Position numbers and translations under genes: made by a program
The notes under the pieces: model-generated
Databases searched by the model: none
The model's input: only the letters and a program-made list of their open reading frames with translations
Told to the model about the DNA's origin: nothing
Shown here: positions 8,613 to 17,766 of the stretch, piece by piece
Layout of the letters: each line of letters opens with the position of its first letter
Numbering within the stretch: position 1 is the first letter of the stretch
Source of the DNA: Streptomyces flaveus
Lineage (GTDB): Bacteria; Actinomycetota; Actinomycetes; Streptomycetales; Streptomycetaceae
Direction: 5' to 3'
DNA: 64,000 bases
Assembly: GCF_014647675.1 (NCBI RefSeq)
Contig: NZ_BMPQ01000004.1
Coordinates: 260,579 to 324,578, forward strand

Positions 8613-9998
8613 ATGAGCAAGCCGCTGAAGCAGATCCACCTGGCAGCCCACTTCCCCGGCGTCAACAACACCACCGTGTGGAGCGACCCGAAGGCCGGCA
8701 GCCACATAGAGTTCAGTTCCTTCGCCCACTTCGCGCGCACGGCGGAACGCGCCAAGTTCGACTTTCTCTTCCTCGCTGAGGGACTGAGGCTCCGCGAACA
8801 GGGCGGAAAAATCTACGACTTGGACGTCGTCGGCCGCCCCGACACCTTCACCGTCCTCGCCGCGCTCGCCGCCGTCACCGAGCACCTCGGCCTGACCGGC
8901 ACCATCAACTCCACCTTCAACGAGCCCTACGAGGTCGCCCGCCAGTTCGCTAGTCTTGACCACCTCTCGGGTGGCCGCTCCGCCTGGAACGTCGTCACCT
9001 CCTGGGACGCCTTCACCGGCGAGAACTTCCGCCGCGGCGGCTTCCTCCCGCAGGAGGAGCGCTACTCCCGCGCCAAGGAGTTCCTCGCCACCGCGAACGA
9101 ACTCTTCGACTCCTGGCACGGCGACGAGATCCTCGCCGACCAGGTCACCGGGACCTTCCTGCGCGACGCGAAGGCCGGGGCCTTCGTCCACACCGGGCAA
9201 CACTTCGACATCCAGGGCCAGTTCAACGTCCCGCGCTCCCCACAGGGCCGTCCGGTCATCTTCCAGGCCGGCGACTCCGACGAGGGCCGCGAGTTCGCCG
9301 CCTCCGACGCCGACGCGATCTTCAGCCGGTACGCCACCCTCAAGGAGGGGCAGGCCTTCTACGCGGACGTCAAGAATCGCTTGGCCAAGTACGGTCGCCG
9401 CCCGGACCAGCTGCTGATCCTGCCCGCCGCGACCTTCGTCCTCGGCGACACCGACGCCGAGGCCGAGGAACGGGCCCGCGAGGTGCGCCGCCGGCAGGTC
9501 AGCGGGGCCACGGCACTCAAGCACCTGGAGTTCGTCTGGAACCGGGACCTGTCCTCGTACGACCCGGACGGCCCGCTCCCCGACATCGACCCGGATCTCG
9601 CCGATCACCACATCTCGCGGGGTCGGGCCCAGGTGCGCATGTACCGCGATCCGCTGGCCACCGCCCGCGAGTGGCGGGAGCGCGCCGCTGCCAACAACTG
9701 GTCCATCCGCGATCTCGTCATCGAGACCGGCAACCGCCAGAACTTCGTCGGTTCGCCGGAGACGGTCGCCCGGACCATCAACGACTTCGTCCAGGCCGAC
9801 GCCAGCGACGGCTTCATCCTGGTCCCGCACATCACGCCGGGCGGCCTCGACGTCTTCGCCGACAAGGTGGTCCCGCTGCTCCAGGAGCAGGGCGTGTTCC
9901 GCACGGAGTACGAGGGCCGGACCCTGCGCGACCACCTCGGCCTCGCCCACCCGGACGACGTACGCGGCGACGTGCGGAGTGAGCGGGTGGCGTCGTGA
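8613..9998 (+). CDS. LLM-class flavin-dependent monooxygenase (NtaA/SoxA/DszA subfamily)
   Basis: This is a 461-residue protein, the usual length for NtaA/DszA-type enzymes. It opens with KQIHLAAHFPGVNNTTVW and contains LDHLSGGRSAWNVVTSWD and QAGDSDEGREFAASDADAIF, hallmarks of the subfamily that oxygenates sulfones, nitrilotriacetate and similar substrates with reduced FMN. It starts 20 bases after the preceding monooxygenase and overlaps the next gene by four bases, so the set is translated together. The substrate is not determinable from sequence. Confidence 0.82.
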   Translation: MSKPLKQIHLAAHFPGVNNTTVWSDPKAGSHIEFSSFAHFARTAERAKFDFLFLAEGLRLREQGGKIYDLDVVGRPDTFTVLAALAAVTEHLGLTGTINSTFNEPYEVARQFASLDHLSGGRSAWNVVTSWDAFTGENFRRGGFLPQEERYSRAKEFLATANELFDSWHGDEILADQVTGTFLRDAKAGAFVHTGQHFDIQGQFNVPRSPQGRPVIFQAGDSDEGREFAASDADAIFSRYATLKEGQAFYADVKNRLAKYGRRPDQLLILPAATFVLGDTDAEAEERAREVRRRQVSGATALKHLEFVWNRDLSSYDPDGPLPDIDPDLADHHISRGRAQVRMYRDPLATAREWRERAAANNWSIRDLVIETGNRQNFVGSPETVARTINDFVQADASDGFILVPHITPGGLDVFADKVVPLLQEQGVFRTEYEGRTLRDHLGLAHPDDVRGDVRSERVAS

Positions 9999-11086
9999 AG
10001 TTCCTCGCCATCACGCTGATCGTGCACGCCCCGGACCCGGTGACCGGCGTCCAGAAACCGACCAGCGAACGCTTCCGCGAGGTCCTCGACAACGCCCTGC
10101 TCGCCGAGGAGTTGGGCTTCGACGGGTTCGGGGTGGGGGAGCGGCACGAGCGGCCGTTCATCTCCTCCTCGCCACCCGTCGTCCTCAGTCACATCGCCGC
10201 ACTGACGCAGCGCATCCGCCTGTTCACCGCCGTGACCACGCTCAGCCTCCTCGACCCCGTGCGCGCCTACGAGGACTACGCGACGCTGGACCACCTCTCC
10301 GGCGGACGCCTCGAGCTGATCGTCGGCAAGGGCAACGGCGCCGCCCAGCGCGAGCTGTTCCATGTCACACCCGAGGACCAGTGGGAGCGCAACGCCGAGA
10401 GCTACGAAGTGTTCCGGCAGATCTGGCGGCAGGACAAGGTCACCGCCGACACCCGCTTCCGCCCGGAGCTGACGGACGCCGAGGTGTGGCCCAGGCCGCT
10501 GCAGCAACCCATCCGCGTGTGGCACGGCAGCGCGACCAGCAAGGAGTCGGTCGACCTCGCGGCCCGCTACGGCGACCCGTTGTTCTCGGCGAACGTCACC
10601 AACCCCATCGAGCCGTACGCCGAGTTGATCCGCCACTACCGCGAGCGCTGGGAGCACTACGGGCATGACCCGGCCGACATCGCGGTCGGCGCGGGCACGG
10701 CGGGCATCTACGTGGCCCGTACGTCCCAGGAGGCGATCGCCACGTACCGGCCCGTGTTCGAGGGCAACCTGGCGTTCCAGAAGCGGCTGGGCCTGGAGCC
10801 GGTCTTCCCGACTATCGAGGACTTCGTCGAGCGCAGCTCGGCACTGGTCGGCAGCCCGCAACAGATCATCGACAAGGTTCACCGCTACCACGAGCAGTTC
10901 GGCCACTCGGTGCTGCATCTGCACGCGGACGCAAGCGGACTGACGGGCAGGCAGCACCGGGACTCGCTGCAACTGTTCCAGTCCGAGGTCGCTCCGGTGC
11001 TGCGCCGCAAGATCCCCGACCCGCCGTTCACTTGGGGCCCCGTGCTCCCCGTACCACCGATCCCTGAGGAGCCCGCCCATGTCTGA
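9995..11086 (+). CDS. LLM-class flavin-dependent oxidoreductase (bacterial luciferase-like)
   Basis: This is a 363-residue protein with a GTG start overlapping the previous stop (GTGA). The LLM fold is indicated by GFDGFGVGERHERPF near the N-terminus, then YEDYATLDHLSGGRLELIVGKGNG, and LVGSPQQIIDKVHRYHEQFG near the C-terminus. This subgroup uses reduced flavin or F420. No catalytic specificity can be read. Tight coupling to the neighbouring monooxygenases implies a shared pathway, most likely organosulfur use. Confidence 0.78.
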   Translation: MKFLAITLIVHAPDPVTGVQKPTSERFREVLDNALLAEELGFDGFGVGERHERPFISSSPPVVLSHIAALTQRIRLFTAVTTLSLLDPVRAYEDYATLDHLSGGRLELIVGKGNGAAQRELFHVTPEDQWERNAESYEVFRQIWRQDKVTADTRFRPELTDAEVWPRPLQQPIRVWHGSATSKESVDLAARYGDPLFSANVTNPIEPYAELIRHYRERWEHYGHDPADIAVGAGTAGIYVARTSQEAIATYRPVFEGNLAFQKRLGLEPVFPTIEDFVERSSALVGSPQQIIDKVHRYHEQFGHSVLHLHADASGLTGRQHRDSLQLFQSEVAPVLRRKIPDPPFTWGPVLPVPPIPEEPAHV

Positions 11087-12221
11087 CACCCGCCTCGGCG
11101 TACTCGACCTGGTCCCCATCCCGTCCGGCTCGACGGCGGCCGACGCCCTGCGCAACTCCATCGACCTCGCACAGCAGGCCGAGCGACTCGGATACGCCCG
11201 CTACTGGTTCGCCGAACATCACCTGAACCCGGGTGTGGCCGGTACGTCCCCCGCCGTCGTCCTGGCCCTGACCGCCTCCGCCACCTCCACCATCCGGCTC
11301 GGCTCCGGAGCCGTACAGCTCGGGCACCGCACCGCCCTGTCCACCGTGGAGGAGTTCGGCCTGCTCGACGCACTGCACCCGGGCCGGCTCGACCTGGGCC
11401 TCGGCCGGTCGGGCGGCCGTCCACCGGGACAACCGGCCACCCCGCTGCCGACCGCGACCCCGGTCGTCGACGGCCGCGCCCCGAACGGCCTGGTCATCCC
11501 ACCCCGCTTCTCCTTCGAGCACCTGCTCGGCTCGCCCCGGATCGCCCTGCAACGCAAGCTGCTCCTGCTGCCGGGCGCCGAGTCGCAGGACTACGCCGAG
11601 CAGATCGACGACATCCTCGCCCTGCTGGCGGGCACCTACCGCTCCCCGGAGGGCATCGAGGCGCACATCGTCCCGGGTGAGGGGGCCGACGTGGAGGTGT
11701 GGATCCTGGGCAGCAGCGGCGGCCAGAGCGCCGAGGTGGCCGGCGCCCGGGGCCTGCGCTTCGCCGCGAACTACCACGTCAGTCCGGCCACGGTCCTGGA
11801 CGCGGTGGAGGGCTACCGGGCCTTCTTCGAGCCCTCCGAGTTCCTCGACAAGCCGTACGTCAGCGTGTCCGCGGACGTCGTCGTCGCCGAGGACGACGCG
11901 ACGGCCCGCGAACTCGCCACCGGCTACGGCCCGTGGGTCCGCAGCATCCGCACCGCGGAGGGCGCCATCGAGTTCCCGACGCCGGAGGAGGCGTGCGCCC
12001 ACGCGTGGACGGACGAGGACAGGGCCCTGGTCCAGGACCGCCTCGACACGCAGTTCGTCGGCTCCCCGGGCCGGGTGGCCGATCAGCTGGAACAGCTCCA
12101 GGAGGCCACGGGCGCCGACGAGTTGCTCATCACGACGATCACCCACGACCATGCGGACCGGGTCCGCTCGTACGAACTGCTGGCGGAAGAGTGGCGCCGC
12201 CGGGGCGGCGACTCGCCGTAG
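11079..12221 (+). CDS. LLM-class flavin-dependent oxidoreductase (alkanal monooxygenase-like)
   Basis: This is a 380-residue protein that overlaps the previous gene by eight bases. The N-terminus LGVLDLVPIPSGSTAADALR and RYWFAEHHLNPGVAGTSPAV are typical of the MsnO8-like luciferase-like group. The C-terminal FVGSPGRVADQLEQLQEATGADE closes the barrel. It is the last gene of the rightward monooxygenase run before a LysR gene. It likely uses reduced flavin made elsewhere, since no flavin reductase gene is visible in this window. Confidence 0.78.
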   Translation: MSDTRLGVLDLVPIPSGSTAADALRNSIDLAQQAERLGYARYWFAEHHLNPGVAGTSPAVVLALTASATSTIRLGSGAVQLGHRTALSTVEEFGLLDALHPGRLDLGLGRSGGRPPGQPATPLPTATPVVDGRAPNGLVIPPRFSFEHLLGSPRIALQRKLLLLPGAESQDYAEQIDDILALLAGTYRSPEGIEAHIVPGEGADVEVWILGSSGGQSAEVAGARGLRFAANYHVSPATVLDAVEGYRAFFEPSEFLDKPYVSVSADVVVAEDDATARELATGYGPWVRSIRTAEGAIEFPTPEEACAHAWTDEDRALVQDRLDTQFVGSPGRVADQLEQLQEATGADELLITTITHDHADRVRSYELLAEEWRRRGGDSP

Positions 12222-12270
12222 ACGTTCGTGGAGTGCCCGCGGTCCCAATTTCCGCCGCTCACCAGGAGTT

Positions 12271-12303
12271 TCGAGAATTCGAGAATCCGAGATCGCCTAT
12301 GCT
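12271..12303 (+). promoter_or_regulatory. Tandem 8-bp repeats and possible -10 box before the LysR gene
   Basis: Two exact copies of TCGAGAAT (12271-12278, 12279-12286) are followed by a degenerate third, CCGAGATC (12287-12294), and then TATGCT at 12298-12303. They occupy the 121-base gap before the LysR gene. They are a plausible autoregulatory site, but no binding consensus is known to me for this protein. Confidence 0.35.
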
Positions 12304-12342
12304 GCCGTGGACAACGGCGATACCGCGCGGAGGCCTGGCGAC

Positions 12343-13284
12343 GTGGGTCTGGATCTGAACCTGCTGCTGCCGTTGGACGCGCTGTTGCAGGAGCGCAGTG
12401 TGACGCGGGCGGCTGAGCGGCTGGGGCTGAGCCAGCCCACCGTGAGTTCCGCGCTGGCCCGGCTGCGCCGCCACTTCGGCGACGAACTGCTCACCCGAGT
12501 GGGGAACACGTACGAACTCACCCCGCTGGCCGAGCGCCTGGCCGCGCACACGGCGCACGCGCTCGGCTCGGCGGACCGGGTCTTCCAGACCCGCCCCGCC
12601 TTCGAACCCGCCCACGCGCAGCGCGAGTTCACCCTGGTGGTGGCCGATATGCATCTGCCCACCTTCGGCCGGACACTGGCCGCCCTCGTGCGCGACACGG
12701 CGCCGGGGGTGCGGCTGCGGTTCCAGCACATGGCCCCGCAGATCGCCCGCCGCGCCCAGGAGCACCTGCGCACCGTTGACGGCATGGTGCTGCCGCAGGG
12801 TCTGCTGGCGAACGTACCGGCCATCGATCTGTACGAGGACCGCTGGGTGTGCGTCGTCTCCTCCGACACCGTCAGCTCGCCGCCGCCGACTCCCGAGGAA
12901 CTCGCCGCACGTCCCTGGGTGCTGCCCTTCCACTTCCCGTCGATGGGCTTCTCGCCCTTGCACGGGTTGCACGCCGAGAGCCTGGAACCGCGGGTCGAGA
13001 TCGCCATCGAGAACTTCCTCACCATGCCGTACCTGATCGCCGGCACCGACCGGGTGGGCGTGGTCCCCGAACGCGCCGTCCGCCTGTTCCCCGCCGGCAG
13101 CGGCACGACCGTCGTCGAGCTGCCGTTCGGTGCGGGGCGGGTGGTGGAATCCCTGTGGTGGCACCCTGTGCATGATCGTGACCCCGCGCACATCTGGCTG
13201 AGGAAGACCGCGGCCACAGTCGGCCAACTGGTCGCCGCCGGTGAGGCAGAGCCTCCCGTGCACCACGACACACCGCACAGCTGA
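12343..13284 (+). CDS. LysR-family transcriptional regulator
   Basis: This is a 313-residue protein. GTG at 12343 is chosen for the GGAGG box nine bases upstream; a GTG at 12307 lacks one. The winged HTH is clear at residues 3-60 (LLPLDALLQERSVTRAAERLGLSQ). It is followed by a periplasmic-binding-like effector domain with PHxxxxR-style variability (HMAPQIARRAQEHLRTVDGMV). This resembles the NodD/NahR-like branch of LysR regulators. It follows the monooxygenase operon in the same direction and may control it and the amidohydrolase downstream (inference). Confidence 0.82.
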   Translation: MGLDLNLLLPLDALLQERSVTRAAERLGLSQPTVSSALARLRRHFGDELLTRVGNTYELTPLAERLAAHTAHALGSADRVFQTRPAFEPAHAQREFTLVVADMHLPTFGRTLAALVRDTAPGVRLRFQHMAPQIARRAQEHLRTVDGMVLPQGLLANVPAIDLYEDRWVCVVSSDTVSSPPPTPEELAARPWVLPFHFPSMGFSPLHGLHAESLEPRVEIAIENFLTMPYLIAGTDRVGVVPERAVRLFPAGSGTTVVELPFGAGRVVESLWWHPVHDRDPAHIWLRKTAATVGQLVAAGEAEPPVHHDTPHS

Positions 13285-13525
13285 CCCGAAAGCAAGCTTG
13301 CACGGGGGTATTGATCCCGTCTATGACCGCCATCGGCGATCTCTCGTTCCCCAAGTACCTGGTCAGCGGCAAGAGTTGGACTCGCGAGCACGCCACTGGC
13401 GTACGACGAGTGGTCCGTGTCGTCTCACCGACCGGTACGACACATCCGCCTGTGGTCTGCCCTGCGACGACTGAGCTTGTTCCCCACAACCCCCCACTTT
13501 TTGTGCTTTCTTGGAGATGACTGTT

Positions 13526-14701
13526 ATGCGCAGCGAACTGCTGGCGCTCAGGGCAGGGCACGTCTTCGACGGCGTGAACGTCGGACCATCCGGCATGGTG
13601 CTGGTCGAGGACGGCGTGATCCGCGACGTGGACTTCACGGGAGCGTCACCGCCGGAGCACGCGGCGGTGACGGACTTCGGGCCGGACGGATGGCTGCTTC
13701 CCGGGCTGATCGACGCGCACGTGCATCTGTGCTGGGACGGCACCAAGGACGCCGTGGAGCATGTGGCGTCCCACGACCACGAGGCCGTACTGGAGACCGC
13801 ACGCGCCTCCGCGGCGACCACGCTGACGACCGGTGTCACGACCGTCCGTGACCTCGGCGACCGCGACTACCTCACCCTCGCGCTGCGCGAGCAGATGCCG
13901 CCCACGGAGCGCCCCGACATCGTCGCCGCGGGACCGCCCATCACGACCCACGGCGGCCACTGTTACTTCCTCGGCGGCGAGGCCGACGGTGCCGACGCGC
14001 TGCTGGCGGCGGTGCGGAACCGTGCCGCGCGCGGCTGCGACGTGGTGAAGGTGATGGCCAGCGGCGGCATGATGACGCCCGGCTCCAACTCCCTGCACCA
14101 GCAGTACGACCGGTCCGACCTACGGCTGATCGCCGACGAGGCGCACCAGCTCGGGCTCACCGTGGCCGCCCATGCCCACGCCGTTCCGACGATCGCGGAC
14201 GTGGCCGACGCCGGCTTCGACACCATCGAGCACTTCTCCTTCCTCACCGCCGAAGGCGTCGGTCTGCGCCAGGATCTGGTGGACGAGGTCGTACGGCGAG
14301 GAACGTTCATCAGCCTCACGGTGGGCATCTTGCCCGGCGATACGCCGCCGGCCCCGGCTGTGGCCGCCCACCTCGCCGCACTGTGGGACCTCGTGGCCAA
14401 GGTCATCGCCTCGGGCGCCCGGATCGTTCCCGGCACCGACGCGGGCATCACCGCCGACAAACCGCACGGCGTCTACCCCCACGCGCTGACCCAGCTCGCC
14501 GAGCTGGGCATGCCGAACCGTGACGTACTGCGCTGCGCGACCTCCGAGGCCGCCGAAGCGGTGGGCCGGGCCGGACGCAAGGGCGTGCTGCGCCCCGGAG
14601 CGGACGCCGATGTCCTCGCGCTCGGCAGCTCTCCGGTCGACGACATCTCGGCGGTCGCCGACATCCGCGCGGTGTACCGGGCGGGCCACCGGGTGCGTTG
14701 A
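13526..14701 (+). CDS. Metal-dependent amidohydrolase (imidazolonepropionase/prolidase-like)
   Basis: This is a 391-residue protein. ATG 13526 has GGAGA (13513-13517) upstream; longer in-frame starts exist. Metal ligands are visible in order: DAHVHL (His65, His67), carboxylated-Lys candidate in DVVKVMASGG, HAHAV, IEHFSF, and Asp in GTDAG. The fold hydrolyses amide or lactam bonds with one or two zinc-like ions in the cytoplasm. The substrate is unknown. It may process a product of the preceding monooxygenases or a peptide-like compound. The 241-base gap in front of it shows no convincing gene. Confidence 0.75.
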   Translation: MRSELLALRAGHVFDGVNVGPSGMVLVEDGVIRDVDFTGASPPEHAAVTDFGPDGWLLPGLIDAHVHLCWDGTKDAVEHVASHDHEAVLETARASAATTLTTGVTTVRDLGDRDYLTLALREQMPPTERPDIVAAGPPITTHGGHCYFLGGEADGADALLAAVRNRAARGCDVVKVMASGGMMTPGSNSLHQQYDRSDLRLIADEAHQLGLTVAAHAHAVPTIADVADAGFDTIEHFSFLTAEGVGLRQDLVDEVVRRGTFISLTVGILPGDTPPAPAVAAHLAALWDLVAKVIASGARIVPGTDAGITADKPHGVYPHALTQLAELGMPNRDVLRCATSEAAEAVGRAGRKGVLRPGADADVLALGSSPVDDISAVADIRAVYRAGHRVR

Positions 14702-14908
14702 GCCCCGGAAACCGCCCTCACCAGGCGGGACACCTGGGCCAACTGCCCGCAGGCGAACGGCAACCCGGCGGGGGCCGGTTGGTACAGCGGCACGTCGGCC
14801 CTCGCGGACGTACGCGCTGCACGTGTGATCACGTGTGCCGTCGCCCGGCGGGTCAACTCGCCGACGCCACTTGTGAGTTGCCGGAACCAGCAGGGCAGCG
14901 CGCCGTGA

Positions 14909-15127
14909 CGAACCTCCCCATCAGCAACAAGACGCCCCCGATCTCGCACCGAGCCGGACCGGCCGGCCACCATCACCCCGGCCGAGCAGCGGGTGAACGC
15001 GGGTGATCCCGTCGAGGCCACCGTCTCCTGGCGGAACCTCGAGGCCGGTCAGGCCTACCTCGGCCTGGTCGAGTTCGGCGACGGCACCAGGACCGTGGGC
15101 ACCGCGCCACTGGCGGTCAGCCCGTAG
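14909..15127 (+). pseudogene. C-terminal remnant of a secreted subtilisin-like (S8) serine protease
   Basis: The frame ending at TAG 15125-15127 is open only back to about 14909. From 14969 it reads TITPAEQRVNAGDPVEATVS, then YLGLVEFGDG and a short tail. This resembles the C-terminal Ig-like domain that follows the catalytic unit in large Streptomyces S8 peptidases. No Asp-His-Ser catalytic domain is present anywhere nearby. I read it as the leftover of a deleted protease gene whose own terminator still follows it. The family call rests on recall of similar tails, so it is moderate. Confidence 0.45.
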
Positions 15128-15224
15128 ACCCTTTGGACACCACCCTGACCCCGGGGACGCGCGGCGAGCGGTGTGCGTCCCCGGACCGCACCGGCCCCGT
15201 GGGGACGTGGTCGGCGCGGTGAAC

Positions 15225-15274
15225 GACCCGGCCGCGGACTTCCCGACCCCCCCTCGGGAGACCGCGGCCGGGTC
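15225..15274. terminator. Strong two-tier hairpin terminator
   Basis: GACCCGGCCGCGG (15225-15237) pairs perfectly with CCGCGGCCGGGTC (15262-15274), with an inner TCCCGA/TCGGGA stem, and TCTTTC follows. It lies between the protease remnant and the converging P450 gene. It probably ended transcription of the lost protease gene and may also serve the P450 operon. Confidence 0.8.
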
Positions 15275-15386
15275 TCTTTCCGTCCCACCGACGGATCTGG
15301 CCGAAGTCGCGAGAGCGGCCGGGCGGCACTGCGCAGGGGTGCTCGGCTCTGCTGCTGCAGGGATGAGGCGGGCTTGACCGATCGCC

Positions 15387-16580
15387 TCAGAGCACGACGT
15401 CGAGTCGGGCCGGGCGGCGGACCATGGCACGTGGTGCCGGCTGCCAGGAGTAGTCGGGGGCCAGACGCATTCCCGGGAAGCGTTCCGCCAGCCCCTCGAC
15501 CAGCAGACGCGTTTCCAGGCGGGCCAGCGGTGCGCCCAAGCAGGTGTGGATGCCGTACCCGAATGTCGCCAGTGTCGCCTGCCCCGGCTCGCGGTCGACC
15601 GAGAACGCGGCCGCGTCGGCGCCCCAGGCGTCCTCGTCCAGGTTCGCCGACTGGAGGCTGAGCACGACCCGGCTTCCGGCCGGCACCGGGCAGCCGGCGA
15701 ACTCGCTTTCCGCCGTGGCGGTGCGCAGCACGTACTGCAGGGGTGCGTCGTGGCGCAGCGACTCCTCGATCGCACGCGGGATGAGGGTGCGGTCGTCGAC
15801 GATCCCCTGCCAGCGATCCCGGTCGATGAGCAACTGGTAGAGCAGGTTGGTGATGAGGCTTCCGGTGGTGTCGGTGGACGCGAGGATCAACTGGATGCAG
15901 TGCATGATGATCTCGACCGGTTCGAGGGGGGTCTCGTCGGGCTGCGGATGCACCAGCCCGTCGAGGACGCCCGTCCCCGTGGAAGCGGCCGCAGCCCGGG
16001 TGGCGACCAGTTCCCCGAGGTAGCCGACCAGGGCCGCCATCTCCGGCATCTCCAACGAGACCTGGGGGAAGTGGTCGTTGACGACGTCGGCCCATTCCTG
16101 GACGCGGTCCCAGTCCTGCTGGGGAAGGCCCAGGAAGGCGTACACGGTACGCGCGGGGATGGCGCGGCCGAGCGTCGACCACACTTCGACCGGCTGCCCG
16201 GGGCGCAACTGATCGAGGGCGTCGGACACGATGCCGTGGACGCGCGGCTCCTCCCGGCGCAGCTTGGCAGGCGCGAACCAGCGCCGGAGGCGGGCGCGCA
16301 GCGCGGTGTGGTCGGGGGGATCCAGCATCGTGATGGGCGTGGCGGGCAGAGCCGCCGTACGGGTGCCGGCCTCGAGGACGAAGTTGTCCTCCGAGGAGAG
16401 GGTGTCCGGGCGCCGCAGGGCGTCCGTCACGTCGGTGTGCCGTGCGACGACGAACACGCCGGGCCGTGGCTGGGACACCGGACAGCGCCTGCGCGCCTCG
16501 GCGAGTTGCGCGATGGGGTCGTGTGCGGTCAGGTCCAGGGGGTCGTACGGGCTGTTGCCGGTGGTCGGGGTGGTGGGCAT
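15387..16580 (-). CDS. Cytochrome P450 (first of two)
   Basis: This is a 397-residue protein. The ATG at 16580 has GGAAGGAG upstream; the longer in-frame start at 16643 is unneeded. Class I bacterial P450 motifs are present: I-helix LASTDTT oxygen-activation region, K-helix EESLR (ExxR), and heme loop FGYGIHTCLG with Cys347 as axial ligand. It is the last gene of a leftward unit with ferredoxin reductase, ferredoxin and a second P450. The redox partners are therefore encoded alongside. The substrate is likely an aromatic compound feeding the hydroxyquinol pathway encoded to the right (inference). Confidence 0.9.
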   Translation of the reverse strand: MPTTPTTGNSPYDPLDLTAHDPIAQLAEARRRCPVSQPRPGVFVVARHTDVTDALRRPDTLSSEDNFVLEAGTRTAALPATPITMLDPPDHTALRARLRRWFAPAKLRREEPRVHGIVSDALDQLRPGQPVEVWSTLGRAIPARTVYAFLGLPQQDWDRVQEWADVVNDHFPQVSLEMPEMAALVGYLGELVATRAAAASTGTGVLDGLVHPQPDETPLEPVEIIMHCIQLILASTDTTGSLITNLLYQLLIDRDRWQGIVDDRTLIPRAIEESLRHDAPLQYVLRTATAESEFAGCPVPAGSRVVLSLQSANLDEDAWGADAAAFSVDREPGQATLATFGYGIHTCLGAPLARLETRLLVEGLAERFPGMRLAPDYSWQPAPRAMVRRPARLDVVL

Positions 16581-16635
16581 CGTCGGCTCCTTCCCTCGGG
16601 TGGTGATGTCGCGTTGGGCGGGTGGGGTGCGGGGC

Positions 16636-17766
16636 TCATGCACCGGACGGGGTCGCGACGGGCGGTCCGGCGCCGAGGCGCTTGAGTTTGACGATGGGCA
16701 GCCGGTGGTTGACGGCGACGGCGGTGGCCGTGCCGTCGTCGTGGGTCCACCTCAGCAGTGCGCTGCGGTCGTCCACCGAGCCGGCCAGGACCTCGGGCGC
16801 CCCGGTCAGCGGCAGCTCGCCGCTGATCTTGAGGTCCAGACCGGACTGTTCGGTCCAGAAGTAGGGGTCGGGGCAGTAGGGCCGGGCCGCTTCTCCGTGC
16901 AACAGGGCGGCCGCGGCCGCCCGGCCCTGCTCGACCGCGTTGGTCCAGTGCGGTGTCCGGCGGCCGTGGCGGGAGACGACGTCGCCGGCGGCGGCGATAT
17001 CGGGAGCGACGAGGCATCGCTCGTCCGCCACGAGGCCGCCGTCGGCCGCCAGGGGCAGGCCCGAGCCCTCGAGCCAGGAGGTGTTCGGCACGTCTCCCAC
17101 CGCGCAGACGATCACGTCGGCTTCTAGGACCGACTCCCCGCAGCGCACGGTGTACTCATCAAGGAGGGTGACGCCGTCCGGCGCGACCCGGACCCCGATG
17201 CCGTGATCGCGGGCGGCCGCGACGGCGAGGTCGGACAGCCACGGCCCGAGCAGCCTGAGCAGGGGCGGCGCGAGGTCGACCACCGTGACCTCCAGGCCCA
17301 GGGCGCGGCAGGTCGTGGCGATCTCCATGCCGAGGAAGCCGCCACCCAGCACGATCGCGCTCCGTGCGGTGGCCAGCCGGGAGGCGACGACTCGGGCGTC
17401 GTCCAGGGTGCGGACGACCAGGTCGGAGCCGCCGTCGAGCCGGCGGGCCCGCGCACCGGTGGCGACGACGAGTCCTTGGTAGGGGACCTGCGTGTCGTCG
17501 GCCAGCGTCACCACCCGGGCACGGGGGTCGAGTCGCGTGGCCCGTGCCCCGGTACGGAACTCGATGTCGTCGCCCGGTTCCGGGAGCAGGGCCGATTCCA
17601 CGGGCTCACGGCCGGCGAGGATGCCCTTGGACAGCGGAACACGTGAGTAGGGCCGGTGCGCCTCGTCGGAAAGGACGGTGACCTGGCCGTCGAATCCCTC
17701 GGCGCGTAGGCTCTGCGCCGCCGTCAGCGCGGCGATGGAGCCTCCGACCACGACGATCCGTCTCAC
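16636..17766 (-). CDS. FAD-dependent ferredoxin reductase for the P450 system
   Basis: This is a 376-residue protein with a GTG start at 17766 that overlaps the ferredoxin stop by four bases. The N-terminal FAD fingerprint is VVVGGSIAALTAAQ; a second dinucleotide site is VLGGGFLGMEIATTC (NADH side). VDVIVCAVGDVPNTSW-like and PDIAAAGDVV segments complete the family pattern of putidaredoxin/rhodocoxin reductases. It would pass electrons from NADH to the [3Fe-4S] ferredoxin encoded next to it and so to one or both P450s. Confidence 0.85.
   Translation of the reverse strand: MRRIVVVGGSIAALTAAQSLRAEGFDGQVTVLSDEAHRPYSRVPLSKGILAGREPVESALLPEPGDDIEFRTGARATRLDPRARVVTLADDTQVPYQGLVVATGARARRLDGGSDLVVRTLDDARVVASRLATARSAIVLGGGFLGMEIATTCRALGLEVTVVDLAPPLLRLLGPWLSDLAVAAARDHGIGVRVAPDGVTLLDEYTVRCGESVLEADVIVCAVGDVPNTSWLEGSGLPLAADGGLVADERCLVAPDIAAAGDVVSRHGRRTPHWTNAVEQGRAAAAALLHGEAARPYCPDPYFWTEQSGLDLKISGELPLTGAPEVLAGSVDDRSALLRWTHDDGTATAVAVNHRLPIVKLKRLGAGPPVATPSGA

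Noticed and set aside
13311..13410. Short open frame (MTAIGDLSFPKYLVSGKSW-like) before the amidohydrolase
   Set aside because: No ribosome site or recognisable family; may be a gene fragment but cannot be supported.
14820..14837. Repeated CACGTGTG near the amidohydrolase end
   Set aside because: Two 8-mers in a gap after a gene, not a palindrome and without a promoter beside them; too weak to call a site.
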